A DNA stretch of 64,000 nucleotides from Triplophysa rosa (GCF_024868665.1 NC_079902.1:11042266-11106265); one strand, 5' to 3'; positions 47,149 through 60,289 are shown, counted from the first letter of the stretch. Numbers and translations: made by a program. Notes: generated by a model not told the origin, from the sequence alone.

Positions 47149-47156
47149 TGACGTCA
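47149..47156. promoter_or_regulatory. cnot7: CRE palindrome in the cnot7 promoter
   Basis: TGACGTCA, a perfect CREB/ATF site, lies shortly upstream of the inferred 5' UTR exon. The local context is GC-richer than the surroundings and has no clear TATA box, as expected for a housekeeping promoter. Confidence 0.5.
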
Positions 47157-47164
47157 TGGCTAAG

Positions 47165-47331
47165 CGCTGTGTGCTGTAGTTTCAGAGGCAGCAGCTTGTT
47201 GTTGATATCGCTGTTAGCCCAATAAAACTATATAAAAGTAAATAGCAAGGTCCCAGTCCTTTCTAAACAAGGTGATTGTGTATTACAGAAGCAGTATACG
47301 CTTTAAGTGTAACTACCTTGTTTGAGGAAAG
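47165..47331 (+). other. cnot7: Putative non-coding first exon of cnot7
   Basis: Ends GAGGAAAG|GTAAGTCC with a strong donor at 47332. The next acceptor is at about 48329 (TTATTGCAG), giving a second exon that carries the ATG at 48423. The start of the exon is a guess based on the CRE position. Confidence 0.5.
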
Positions 47332-48422
47332 GTAAGTCCTGACAGGAAAAAAGTGAACTTTGATCAGGATGATAACAGGACAAACTTTTGTGGCTAGGCT
47401 AATTGCTAGCACGTTAGCCACTTACATAAATAAACACTCACCCCGACACCAGACATCACTCCTTATAACGTCATTCACACGTTACAAGAGGAATTATTTA
47501 CACAAGCTGACTACAGGCAAAATTGTAGCACGTTTGAGGAATGGTTTAGTTGTTTAGTAGATGTTGTACTAGCTGGTGCTGCTGCTTGCCTGTCAGAACA
47601 CGTTTAAGAACCTAAAACCACAATAGAAATAGCATATGGTGGATTGTAAACCCACTTTAATGAGCAAAGATAATCAAAAGTTTTTGGCACGCGAGTCATC
47701 CACCAACTTATTTTGTTGCCATATTTGAGGTCCAGTTAGCTCGCGAGCATTTTGTCTCATCTGGCACTTGTTGTGATGTTAAGTCACTCTCAGATTTTAC
47801 AACTAGTTTTTTTTGTGTGGGCTGTGTAGGTCTGAATCAGTGTCGTTTTAATGCAGTCATGACGCAAGAATAGCAGATGAGTAAACGTGTTTACTATGTG
47901 CAGACTGGAAAAGCTGGAAGCATATGAAACACTCCAAAGAGTTCTTCCTCTGTTTATGATCCTCATTGTGGTGTAATGGCCAGGATCTAATCGTCTGGTT
48001 TAAAATCATAAAAACACAAATAATGTTCAGTGAATCAGACTACACCACGAGGAAATGATGAAAGCCAGAAACAGTACCTTTAGAATAGATATGATCTGAA
48101 AGCCATAACAACATTAGTTTTGCGTGGAAGTCTTAACTATTTTGTAAATCTATGTATGTATATTATGTGTTGTTTATTCTGTATATTGTCTTTTTAGATT
48201 CAAATATTCCATCTGTAGTGTTTGGATCATGCACCCACATTTTTCTGATCATCATTACTTTGTATATTGTGAATTGTCAATAAAGTGATTTAATTTCCTG
48301 ATACTGTGATGTGGTCTTTGTTATTGCAGGCAAAAAGAGGGAGCAAGCGACAATTATTTCATGAGAATATCCCCTGGGGAGTGTTTCTGTGGTTTTGATG
48401 CCGTGCACCTGAGAGTGGAACT

Positions 48423-49998
48423 ATGCCCGCAGCCACTGTGGATCATAGCCAAAGAATATGTGAGGTTTGGGCCAGCAACCTGGAAGAGGAGCTTAAAAGA
48501 ATCCGACAGGTGATCCGAAAGTACAGTTACATCGCAATGGTGAGTTTGGTGAGAGGAATTCTTTGTGGTGAACCGTGGCAAACTATGAACTCAATGCGCG
48601 TTTTTCTGTGTTTGTAGGACACTGAGTTTCCGGGCGTAGTTGCCAGACCAATCGGAGAGTTTAGAAGTAATGCGGACTACCAGTACCAGCTGCTACGGTG
48701 TAATGTTGACCTGTTAAAGATCATCCAGCTCGGCCTTACGTTTATGAACGAACAAGGCGAATACCCACAAGGGACGTCAACGTGGCAGTTTAACTTCAAA
48801 TTTAACCTCACGTAAGCATCGCAGTTTGTCACTAAAAAGCCATGGATCCGCTTTCATGCATATACTCGGTTAATGTTAAAGATATGCTGTATGACAAGAT
48901 TACTTTTCCTGTCTTCAGGTGGATACGTAACCTTTAATGAGATTCCTTATGAAAACTAGACATTACACAGTGGTACTGTCTTTTGCAGGGAAGACATGTA
49001 TGCACAGGATTCTATCGAGCTTCTCACTTCATCAGGTATCCAGTTTAAGAAGCATGAGGAGGAGGGTATTGAGACGCTGTACTTTGCAGAGCTACTTATG
49101 ACCTCAGGTGTGGTGCTTTGTGACGGGGTCAAGTGGCTCTCATTTCATAGGTAATTTTGAAGTATGGTCTGTAAAAGTGAATTGATGCCTGATTTTTGTA
49201 CTTAAAGAATAATAACAGCTGTTCAGAATTGACGGGACTGTTTTATCCTGTTTTCAAACAGTGGCTATGACTTTGGGTACCTGATTAAAATTTTGTCCAA
49301 TTCGAAGTTGCCAGAGGAAGAGGTGGACTTCTTCGAGATTCTGCGGTTGTTTTTTCCCACCATCTATGATGTGAAATACCTCATGAAGAGCTGTAAAAAC
49401 CTAAAGGTATTTTTCATGTTGTGATTTGTTTTTGATGTGCATGAGGGCGTTGTCTTAAAAGACTGCATATGAAGAGAATACCAGCAATTTGTTGATTCTA
49501 TCAGTTTCTGATTTCCATCATGTGATGTGCAGGGGGGTCTGCAGGAGGTGGCAGAGCAGCTTGAGCTGGAGAGAATCGGACCTCAGCATCAGGCAGGATC
49601 TGACTCATTACTCACAGGAATGGCTTTCTTCAAGATGAGAGAGGTACTGAGAAAGCATGTGATGTGCGTCACTTTTTAATAGTTTCTTATGTACCAGCCT
49701 GATATGCAAGAGACAAGTTTGTAGTCATTGTTTTGCCGAAATTACACACTTTTGTCATTTGAGCATAAAGTCGAAATTAGTAACTCACTCGCTCACATAG
49801 CAAACCTGGAAATGTATTTGATTAGTTCTCTTCTTCATGTTGTATTACGCTCTCCTCTCATTGCAGATGTTTTTTGAAGATCACATTGATGATGCCAAGT
49901 ATTGTGGTCACTTGTATGGACTGGGTTCAGGCTCATCCTATGTCCAGAATGGCACCGGAAATGCCTACGAGGAGGAGGCCAACAAGCAGCAGTCATGA
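48423..49998 (+). CDS. cnot7: CCR4-NOT complex deadenylase subunit 7 (CAF1)
   Basis: Six coding exons join in frame: 48423-48539, 48618-48811, 48989-49150, 49262-49406, 49533-49643 and 49867-49998 (861 nt, 286 aa; human 285). The start [20 protein letters not shown] is nearly identical to human. The DEDD-family nuclease motif I, DTEFPG, puts Asp40 and Glu42 at the human positions. [17 protein letters not shown] and the last exon follow family order, and the C-terminus is EEEANKQQS. The enzyme removes poly(A) tails in the cytoplasm as part of CCR4-NOT, binding CNOT1 and BTG/TOB proteins. An upstream out-of-frame ATG lies in the 5' UTR. It is convergent with zdhhc2. Confidence 0.96.
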
Positions 49999-50915
49999 CA
50001 CAACAAGAATCCCTCACCATAAAGAACCTCATATACAGGGCTTAAAACATGGGTTTTTAGTTGTTTTTCTTTCATGAGATATTTGATAGGAATTTGCACT
50101 TTAAAGCTCCCATCCTACAGAAAAAAAAACCTGTTTCCCTTTGTTGCCTTCTGTGTGTTACATTTTTTCACACAATCTTCATCTTTTATGGTTAAAGAGG
50201 AACCATTTGGTGTTTTAGTTACCCCCACAACTCAGCCTTAATATTAAGCTACATTTTATGTTCTTTTTTTATTGTTAATTTATTACATTTGCTTTCCTCC
50301 TGCACTGTTGCGTAGTTCATTGACTAGTTCAGCAAGACCGCGTCCACCGGTCGTCTACAAGAACTGTCGTTCCCTGATCAGAGGAGTACTGATTTCTCGC
50401 AGTTTGCAATAGATTAAGACAGATGAAGGATCTCACAGACACAGCGGTAAATACAGGCACTTAATTGTAAAGTGAAGCCTCGCACTGATTTTACCCTTTA
50501 TGTTGGGTTAGCACCGATTTTACCACACAAGTAAATTAAGAGTGATGATGTGTAACTGCCACTATTTAAGTGAACTGAGGTCACCTTGTACTTCTGTATC
50601 AAGATTGTCTTGCCATTTTCATTTTTAAAAGCGATTTAAAGGTTTTGTAGTATTTTAGTATTAAAAAAGATCAAAGCCTTTTATTCATTTAAGAAATAAT
50701 GCCTCTTAATAAATCTTAGCCAACTCGAGTACTCTGTATCAGTGGAAGAAGTTTTACTTGTCGTGCTGGTTTTTGAATGGTGCACATTTTGTGCTGTTTG
50801 GGTTTTTCTCTTTTTCCTTTCTGTTTATTTGTATTGTATTGCTTTACAATTCTGTGTTGCCTAGATCTGCTGCATGTACTGAACGACGTTTGGAATAAAT
50901 GCTGTGTTAACTAAG
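49999..50915 (+). other. cnot7: cnot7 3' UTR and poly(A) signal
   Basis: Non-coding, partly T-rich. AATAAA at 50894-50899 (TTTGGAATAAATGC) is the likely poly(A) signal. Confidence 0.65.
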
Positions 50916-51194
50916 CCGAGCTTTTATAGGTATTTGAATTGCATGAACAGCTCATCTTTTTGTGACTGATAATCGCGCTTAGCCATCTTAATGTACACCG
51001 TGTCCACAGTTAGTAGTATTATGCCATAGAAAGAGTGACTGTTTTTAGAAAATTTGGAAATAAAAGCCTTTGATTTTCCTAACGTATTCAAAGTCTGTTT
51101 AGGCTTTGCTGTATTAAGGTTGGATTTCATTCTTTAAGGAAACTATGACCCTGGTAACATGGAACAGTCATTTAACACCAAAACAACTCTCTAG

Positions 51195-53197
51195 CATTTA
51201 ATAAAATATCAGTTTATTTCTCACAGATTAATACAATTCATCCAAGCATATCATTCAATGACCTAATCGTACAGATAAGACTACGCAGATAGCTACATGA
51301 AGCTACTAACGCAAACACATCCAGCTGAATTTAATGTACTCATAAAAGACAACAAACACATTTTCTACAAACTACAATCGGCTGGTCTAGATGCACAAAA
51401 TAAGAGGCCAGAAATCTTGTATCACAGTTTGTGGTATGTTAACAAAATTACAAATCCCAAATGACACGTTTCCATACAAACTACGAAACGGACAACAACA
51501 CAGCACAACTTTTGGCATTTTTGAGGTTTAGTTCACACCTCAAGTCAATATGAAGATCACACTAGCTGGTACATTCAAGTACAATTACATGCAATCTCAG
51601 GAATCAGATATAAAGCAGAAATATTCATTACGGTATTAAATTTGTTAATAGAGCCCTTGGATAAATCAGATGTGATCAGTAAAAAACACATCTTTGAGTT
51701 TTGCATTTCTTGTGCAAACATGGTTATGCATAAAACGCTGAAAGAATAATCTGATATACTGACATTTAATGACAAATTGTTCACTTTGCTACTGCAGTAT
51801 AATAATGTATATGAACATAGCATACTTCTTTCGATAGCAAAAATGTAAAATAATGTACAGCGTTGTTCAAAGTGCCGATTGTTTTTCTTCCCTGTGCTAT
51901 CAGGTAAAACTTGAATAGTTTTTGTCTGAATATCCTTTGACTGTCCGGTGTAACGTTCTTGAAGCTCAGTTGGTACAGCATGGCATTTACAACACAAAGG
52001 GTTAAGGGTTTGAGTCCCAAGGAATACACATACTGATAAAATGTTGACCTTAAATTTCAAATAAGCATCTACAACAGTTATTGTGTCGTTGTGTTTTGCA
52101 AAACTGAGATCAACACACGATCCTCAGAAGTGAAACTGCTTGTACAAAACAGACTGTCATGACATAAAAATGTATGTTAATATGTAGTAAATAAAAAATA
52201 CATACATTCATCAGACACACCTGCATTTCAATAATGCAAGGACAAAAAACAATTTAAACTGTTGTAGTGCAGTGCGTAAGCTCTTGGGCTTTTCAGTTTT
52301 TACATGTCAAACGTTAAAAAAACTACTATCACATACTGTAGCATGCATAAATGTTCAGGTTTCCCAGACTAACAAAAATGCCACCATCTTTAGCACCGCC
52401 TACACCAAGACATGTATGCAAACGTTTAACAAGTGGGTCTTGCTGGTACATCAATTTCTTGAATGTTCAGCCACTGCTGCCGGTACGTTTAGGCACGTTG
52501 AAAATATCTTGACCAAACCGACTCAGTGACCCTTCATATATGTATATACACAGCATAACCCTGCACCGGTAGCTCTTGTGAAAGCTCACAGTTCATTAGG
52601 TACAGAGTGAATAGGCAGTGGTCTGTGCAGGAGCAGCTTACACGTAAGGTAAGAATCTTCACCGTTCCACTGACAACAGACATCACTAGCACATAACTCC
52701 TGTAGAAACAGAATTCATTGAGTATTTATTACATGTTGGAAGAAGCAAATAATTTATACACTACTGGTGAAATGTTTCTCATTACCTTGATCTGAGCATG
52801 TAGTGTATGCTTAAATGTCTGAAATTAATTTTGCCAACATAAGTTTTCCTTTTCATTTCAAATGGAAATTTTACTCAATAAAAATGTTTTTGAAATGAGT
52901 AAATAATATAGAAAGAGTAGCCAATAAGAGCCCATGATAGATGTTTAATATAAAGAACAAAGAATGACTACACTGAAGTTTAGATTTTTTTGTCACAACA
53001 TAATTCCCATTGTTTTGATGAGTTTACTATTATCCTAAAAATAATTAAAAAAGATATTGTGTTTACAGTAGTATATATACTGTAATGCAACATATATAAA
53101 AAAGTTTTGTTAGCTACATACAGTATACGTATTCTTCCTGTTTTTATTTACAAAACACCCAAACCTGTTCATTAAACTGGTCAGCATTCGCGTGTAC
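51195..53197 (-). other. zdhhc2: zdhhc2 3' UTR (about 2 kb) with poly(A) signal
   Basis: A minus-strand AATAAA (plus-strand TTTATT at 51213-51218) gives an end about 320 bp from the cnot7 poly(A) signal. The 161-codon open frame at 51575-52060 has no recognised domain and overlaps a SINE-like head, so it is not called as a gene. Confidence 0.5.
51957..52040 (+). mobile_element. tRNA-derived SINE head
   Basis: GAAGCTCAGTTGGTACAGCA resembles a pol III A box and GGTTTGAGTCCC a B box, at tRNA-like spacing. It lies in the zdhhc2 3' UTR, antisense to that gene. Confidence 0.5.
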
Positions 53198-56100
53198 TTA
53201 AGTTTCCTTCTCAATAGTCAAGGCTGGATTGCTTGTACCTGTTAAGAGAATACAGAGTTTTCATGACAACAGCTCTGAGAAAACCTAAGTCAAGACAAGC
53301 TTGGCAAACATCATTTTGTTTATGATATAAGCTTGCCTGGCATAAGACAGGAAAATATGTTGGGGATTTGCCAGTTTTGAACCCACATTCATCCCAAACC
53401 CATGCACTACAAACTGTGCCACGGCTACATCCAATCCTCTCACCTCGCTTGACTCTGTCCTCTGACTGTCCGTTACTGAGCAGTTGGTTCTGAGACTCTC
53501 TCAAAGTTTTTGTAGGAAACGGATGAGATTCTTCAGCACTAGGAGAATAAAAAGGACATGAATGGAAAACTCGGATTTCACAGACAGGGTCAGTTTTAAA
53601 TGTAGTGTAAAATTGTACTGATGTATAAATCGTTTATCGATCCCGTCTTAATATGTATGAAATAAAATATGTATGATGAAATTACTTTTTAATGCAGCCT
53701 AAAAGTAAATCAGTCATACAAGCTATGTACCTTTTGATTGAAGAGTTGTGTACAGGGGATAAAGAGGGTTGCTCGGGGTCTGGGTTCACCAGACACGTGG
53801 GGAATGAACAGCCATCGCCAATACTGCAAAAATACAGAGCAAACTGAAATTATTGTACAGCAACAAAAAATATTTTCAGTCATACTGAAAATAAATACTA
53901 CCTTGAAAAAACAGGTAGCGGCCAGTATTTCTTTTCATCTCCAAACACTTGCTGAAAGTTCTTATTGATTCCTAAACTGAAACCATTCTTGTCTGGTCCA
54001 TGTTGGAATGCAGGTGCTCGAAAGGCCTCTGACGGGAAAGATGTTTGGAGAAACGTAAAACTCAGATTTTACATTGGAAACTCAGTTGTGACCTGGCACA
54101 ATACTAAAATGGTTTATTATATAGTCAAATGTTGAACAGACACTTTTGAGTCTGATGCTCAGGTTCATTTAACATTTACATATCACATGGGCTATACATC
54201 ATCATTTACATATCATGCCTCTTAATTATAGACTTGCTTCGTTTGAGTACTGAACGTTGGCACAGTTACTGTACGTCTTCCCTCAAGGATTTGCCACAAA
54301 AGGCAGTTCCAACTACAGACAACCCTAAACACCACCTGCTCCAGATCTGAATCACTGGATGTATGAGTATCATTTCATCAAGCAGTGTGAATACAACATG
54401 GTATAGAGATGAGTCCATGTAATTTTGTAAAGTGGCTATTTAAAGCACAGCCCACTCACCCAAGGTGGAGCGGTTCTTGCAGACAAGCCAGCAGTGATAG
54501 GCAAACAAAAACGCCAGGCTCACTGAGAACGTGGAGGCAGCGAAAAATAAAAACATAATGTGGAACTTGGCTTGAGTGTCAGGCAGGCCGTTCTGTTAGA
54601 ATTCACATGAGACGCATTGTTAATACACCAAAAAACATGACAATAATGCAGGTCTTGTAGAAATGAATAAACCTATGGTTGCTCATCTTTTGGTTTTAAA
54701 AGGATTTGTAAAAACTAATGTGCTGGACTAAGGAGAACTATAAAAGCTATCTAAGAGGAATACATTAAATAATACACATTATTAATATCCTACCAAATAT
54801 TCCATAAGACGTTCATGTGTTTTACCATCAACCTTTCAAAATAAAAGCACACTTGATGAAAAACAAAGATCAAAACTGTCATACGACATAGCTCTGGGTG
54901 TTTATTAAAGACATCCCTTCTGCACAGTCCAAATATAAGCCTGAGAAATTAATAATTCATACTTACAGTCCAGAACTGAATGAAATACTGCAAGTCAGTG
55001 GCAGTGACGAAGAGGCAATACAGCAGAGAATATGCTAAAAACAGCATGAAAAACTTGTAGTTGGAGAAGCCAACACAATTGTTCACCCTGTCAAATAAAA
55101 TGCACATGTTAGGCTAAGTACATTTGGGTGTTTATGTTTATTTTGATGCAGTAGCACAGTTACACAATTGTTAGACATTTAAAGTATTTCTACTTGACTT
55201 CAGCTCTAAAATGTGTTGCTGTATCTCAACTGGAGAATTGTGTTGAAGAAACAGTTCACATTCAAAATGAAAATTCTGTCATTATTTACATGCCTTCTTC
55301 TCATTTCAAACCTGTATGACTTTCTTTCTTCTGCAGAACACAAAAGAAGATTTTTTGAAAAATGTTGGTAACACAGAAAACTGTTGGTCCCATTGACTTG
55401 CATTGGTTTTGTGTCCATACAATAGAAGTCAATGGGGACCAACGTTTTTTGGTTACCAACATTTTTCAAAAAAAAATTTGGGGGGGGAGTTCTGCAGAAG
55501 AAAGAGGGTCATTCAGGTTTGAAATGACAAGAGGGTGAGTAAATGACAGAATTTTCATTTTGGGGTGAACTGTCCCTTTAAGATGTTACCACATGAAGCA
55601 GTTCAAGTGACCTCATTTGTTAACACTGGATCCATATTTTCTAGATATTAAAGATGAAATTAATGATTTTCCTGGTATATTAAAGGGATGGTTCACCCAA
55701 AAATGAAAATTCTGTCATCATTTACTCACCCTCATGTAATTTCATACCTGTATAAATGACTTTGTTCTGATGAACACAGAGAAAGATATTTGGAAGAATG
55801 TTAGTACATTTTTAGTTCCGGGACATCATTGACTACCATAGTAGGAAAAATTACATGGTAGTCAAAGGTGCCCGAGAAGTCTTTGTTTTCCTAAATTCTT
55901 CAAAATATCTCATTGTGCTCAACAGAACCAAAAAATGGTACTATATGGTAGTGGATGATGTCCCAGAAGTGAAAATTGCTAACATTCTACCAAATATCTT
56001 TCTCTGTGTCCATTGGAACAAAGAAATTTATACAGGTTTAAAACAACCTGAGGGTGAGTAAATGATGACAGATTTTTCATTTTTGGATGAACTATCCCTT

Positions 56101-59100
56101 TAAAGGAATGCATTCCTTCCCTTATTAGCCTCTACTTAGCTGGTACTGTACATACCACGGACAATGGTGATCCATCTTTAAAATGCACCTGTAAGACAGT
56201 AGAGAGAGGAGCTGTTGAAAATTAACAGCAAAACAATCTTATACACGTGTGTTGTGCTTTAAAAACAGGGGTCATACTTATTACAGGCTGAGCAATGATG
56301 ACATCGATCAGGCTTCAGCAGATGGCAGTGATCACAGTAGCGGACAGCTGTATCAAGACAGCTTGTTAAAATATAGATCGATAACAATAACAGATTGAAA
56401 AACAAATGTAATAGTCTGTGGTCATTATTTATACTGAGCTTAATTCTTGGCGGAGTAAGTCCTCACGGACTTGGTTTAACGTTCACATGTGCCCACCTCC
56501 AGACATTGTGAATGTGTAAATGGGCAAATCCTTAGCGAGTCTCCTCAGGATCTCCTGCTGAGATTCTCTGCGATCTTCACGCTCTAATAGTTCTTTGTCG
56601 GGATGTGACAGGTGGAACTGAGAAGAACAGACAAAAACCAAAACATTTTGATGTTTCTCACGTGACGAGCGCCACTCGCACTGTACCTAGAGAACCGTCA
56701 GCATCAGACATCTGAGAGCGGCGAGGCTGACTGCCAGTCTGAGCCGTGTGTGGTTTCTCTATTACAGTTTGTTTCTCATTTTCTCTGCTCGAAATAATAA
56801 CCGCCTGTGATGAGATGCTACAGTTTCACTGAAGATCACATACAATTTACTACCCAACATGCTGTTTTTTTCAACAAGCATAACCAACAACTTGTCCTAA
56901 TGGGTGTTATAACGTATACTTACGAATATTACACATAACGTTGCCAGCTGTCAAACATATTCATTTGGTGTTTACTGTACTGACCACCTGACCTATTTGA
57001 CATAACTACAGGTCAAGATTATTATAGTTTACTAAAACGAAAAGTAATATTATTAAAAAAAGAGTGCTTTTTTTTCCGGCTTGGAATCATGTTAATAGAA
57101 TGCGTGCAGAGATGTTATGGCTCAGTCTCTTGTGTTCACTCAGTCTCTTGTCTCTCGTGAAGCGTTTGTGTTTACATTCTAGAGATTTCTTTTATCAGCC
57201 CTACGGTGGAAAATGAAACTATTTACATTTACATTTGCTGGCCTGGATCGGCACGGAGTGGAACGGTTAAGCAACGAGAACAATTTGGCGTGATGGTGGA
57301 AAAGCACTCAAATATTATTTGTTTGTTAATTGCAAACAAATAAAATATAGCACAAAATATTATTTAAAAAACTTGTTGTCTCAGCAATAAACTTAAGTTA
57401 AAGTTTAAGTTGAGACACTAAAACAATTGAAAAGAAATAAATAAAAAATGTAAAAATGTAATAAACTAAAGTTACATTTACATTTAGTCATTTAGCAGAC
57501 GCATTAAACAGCAATATAAAAAATAAAGTAAACAACTAAATAATAAAACAACAAAAGCACATGACGAAATTGCTAAAAAAAAAATAAAGTTGATCATATA
57601 AAATAATGATAAATAATTATAAAATAATTATATAAAATCATTTAGAAATAAAAATACGAATATAAAAAAAACGAAATTTAATAATATAAAATAAAATCTA
57701 CTTCAAAATATTAATAAAACTACAACAAAACTATAGTCTTTATAAAGAAATCACCCAAAAGTAGAGTAACTCACCTCTTTCAGCGGGTTCATCGGTTTTG
57801 TGAAAATGGTTTGCCAGTATGACCACACAAACATGATGAAAAGCCCATGATACAGCAGGAGGTAAACTACTGTAATACAAGGAAACTTATAGTTAAAATT
57901 ATTTAAATATCTCTGACAACAGACATCTTTTTACACTTTAACGTAAAATTTTAAACTATTTAAGCTATTTTTAACTTTTTATGTGGCTTTTGCACACCCA
58001 CAACAAAGATTTTACTCTACAAATGTTGTAAAAATGGCCTTCAGTTGAAAGACATTGGTATCGTCATAGTAAGAAACATTGTAGGAAAAAGCCGACTTAC
58101 TCTTCTCTCCCATGTTCTCTACAGTTTCTGCAGAGGAAAGGAGAAAAACAATGGTCATGCTCGATGATTTGAATTCTGAAAGTAGGACATGCACAGCCTA
58201 TTATTTTATAAACAGTAGTTCAGTAACTCCCCGTGCACTTATAGAAGGTCAGTGAGCAGCAGATGGTTCTCAGCACACTTGCACTGATTGCTGTTGCTGG
58301 AACCCACTGCAGGGAGACTTTTGATCAGATGCCCAAAATCACATGCATCTCTGCAACTGGTGCTCAACAAAAAATTTATAGAACAATAAAATATACTGTA
58401 TTTGATCAAATACATGGTGACGAGGTGTGAGATGTCAACCAATATTGTTACACTTTAAAGAAGAAATGTGTAATTTCAGCAGTCAAGTCACCAGATGGAA
58501 TCACAAAAATAAAAAATACATATAAGGATATTAATAAATGAAGATACATGTGGCAATCATGTTACCCACAGGTCCAACATGTGCACAACCCTTTCATTTA
58601 CAGCAAGAAAAAAACTGTTGACATACGATGGGAATTACTAACAATTTCAGTGATTATACAGTTTCTGTGTTGACTTTGTCAAATGTAACACTGCTGTCTA
58701 AGAAACGCCAAATGTGGTCCTTGCTATATTCAGTGTGCGCCTGGAAGTGACTACAGTAGAAATAGGTCAGACACAGATTGGAGAGGTTGAGTTTGACAGC
58801 TTGGCAGTGATTAGCTTTGAGACGTAAGGATCAGCAGACACAACATTCATAACAATCTTTGTCTCAGCTGTACGCCACAGGTTGTGCAAAGGCTTATCAT
58901 TGAAATAAGCCTCTATTAGCGCGACTGTAAAAACTTGCGATGCAACAACAACATTCCGAGATTACATTACATTTTAAATGCTTGATGCAGTGAGCCAAAT
59001 TTGCTTATATAATCCCACTGAGCAACCATGCAAACGTATCATGTTTGAATCCAGTCAAATATAATGTTTTTAAGTCACTTATGGTTCTCATTGTGTCGTC

Positions 59101-60134
59101 CTGTAGCCAAGTGCTTTCCTCTGCACACGATTTTAAGTACAAAGCAAGAGGGGGGATGGAGGGGGGTAAGTGCGTATAAGGACCCACTGACTGCGGTTCA
59201 GCATAAACTGCTATGAAATGCCAGTAGGATCAGCGGTTAGGAGTGTGGTCTCACAAAGAAGCTTTATGTATGTAAACACTTGAACATCATTTGATTTTAT
59301 AAATGGGGCAAAATAAATGGGGCATCCTCATGATCATACACCATTTAAAAGAACAATAAAGTCTCTTTATAGAAGATTTTATGAGAGCGTGACTGCAGAT
59401 GCAATCAAAGAAGTGAATGTAAGATGTTTCTTAAGTTTCTGTGAATACAAACCTTTGACCCCACTGAAAAGCCACAGTCTATTCAAATGATATGGTACAA
59501 AATAAAGCAATTTCAGTATATTTGTTACAGTCATGGAAGCTAATACGTATTATGCAACAGGATAAAGCAAGTTTACAATAATGCGTCAATGGTGGATTTA
59601 TATTTTACACACTATCGCATATATCATATGGCACAGAAACATGCCATTTATTATGGGGACAAAAGTTTTTTTTCCATTTTTACCCAAACACATAAAGAAA
59701 AGCAAGAAAGTGAAACCATAACTAAATATTAACAGGTTGTTTATTAATTTAGGACTGAGTAAACACATTCAATACCCAAAACAAATAATAATAAATGATT
59801 ATTGTTATTATTATTATTGCTATTTTTGTCTATTAAGTATATCTTAAGCAAACGAACCCAAATCAACAACAGAGACATCGCTCTAGTAACAGAACCAGAC
59901 ATTTGCAAAAGCACACAGACTAGGTGGAGGCAAGGTGTTATTTACTTGCTGTGTCTACGATTCACTGTAAACTTGCACCCACAGGAAGCTGTCCGTGCCG
60001 TTTGCGGTCTTACCTATGCAGAGCTGCACTACATACGCGTAGTAAGACCATGCCACGATCAGACAGATGAACAGCATTGGGATCCAGTATAAAACTCTCC
60101 AGCAGTCAATGCTGCGCGAACCTGACGGCGCCAT
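53198..60134 (-). CDS. zdhhc2: Palmitoyltransferase ZDHHC2
   Basis: Twelve minus-strand exons join in frame: 60014-60134, 58101-58127, 57775-57869, 56497-56617, 56278-56347, 56156-56188, 54967-55087, 54460-54592, 53902-54028, 53731-53823, 53444-53538 and 53198-53238 (1077 nt, 358 aa; human 367). The start [19 protein letters not shown] begins the first of four membrane segments. The cysteine-rich domain runs [20 protein letters not shown] and then MDHHCPW, with DHHC at residues 151-154 and catalytic Cys154. The cytosolic tail keeps an SxxxLL-type signal (SQNQLL) and [11 protein letters not shown] at the end, both like the human endocytic sorting signals. The enzyme S-acylates proteins such as PSD-95 at the plasma membrane and recycling endosomes. 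Exons 2 (27 nt) and 6 (33 nt) are very small. Confidence 0.94.
53365..53441 (-). mobile_element. Possible SINE head in zdhhc2 intron 11
   Basis: On the minus strand CCGTGGCACAGTTTGTAGTG followed by GGGTTCAAAACTGG resembles degenerate A and B boxes. It sits in the 205-bp last intron, just after the exon 11 donor. Confidence 0.35.
55248..55581. mobile_element. GTTCACC-family MITE (variant with CATTGACTTGCATTGG centre)
   Basis: AACAGTTCACATTCAAAATG to GGGGTGAACTGTCCCTTTAA with a palindromic centre (GAAGTCAATGGGGACC region). Located in zdhhc2 intron 6, 99 bp from the next copy. Confidence 0.75.
55680..56103. mobile_element. GTTCACC-family MITE, adjacent second copy
   Basis: TTAAAGGGATGGTTCACCC to GGATGAACTATCCCTTTAA. 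Together with 55248-55581 it makes up most of zdhhc2 intron 6. Confidence 0.85.
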
Positions 60135-60278
60135 CTTTCTATCTGATCACCAAAAGTGGCCAAAAACGACAAGACCTTACTGATGCTAGAACATCTTATG
60201 TTCAGTGTGCAGCTGCTGTCTGCTCCTCCATCCTCCCGCTCTCCTGGTCGATCTTGTTTGCGATGTAGCACGACGGTA

Positions 60279-60285
60279 CCGCCCC
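60279..60285 (-). promoter_or_regulatory. zdhhc2: GC box (Sp1-type) upstream of zdhhc2
   Basis: CCGCCCC on the plus strand (GGGGCGG on the transcript strand), about 145 bases upstream of the ATG. Confidence 0.3.
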
Positions 60286-60289
60286 TTTC

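Noticed and set aside
51575..52060. 161-codon open frame on the minus strand
   Set aside because: Lies within the zdhhc2 3' UTR and overlaps a SINE-like head antisense; no domain recognised.
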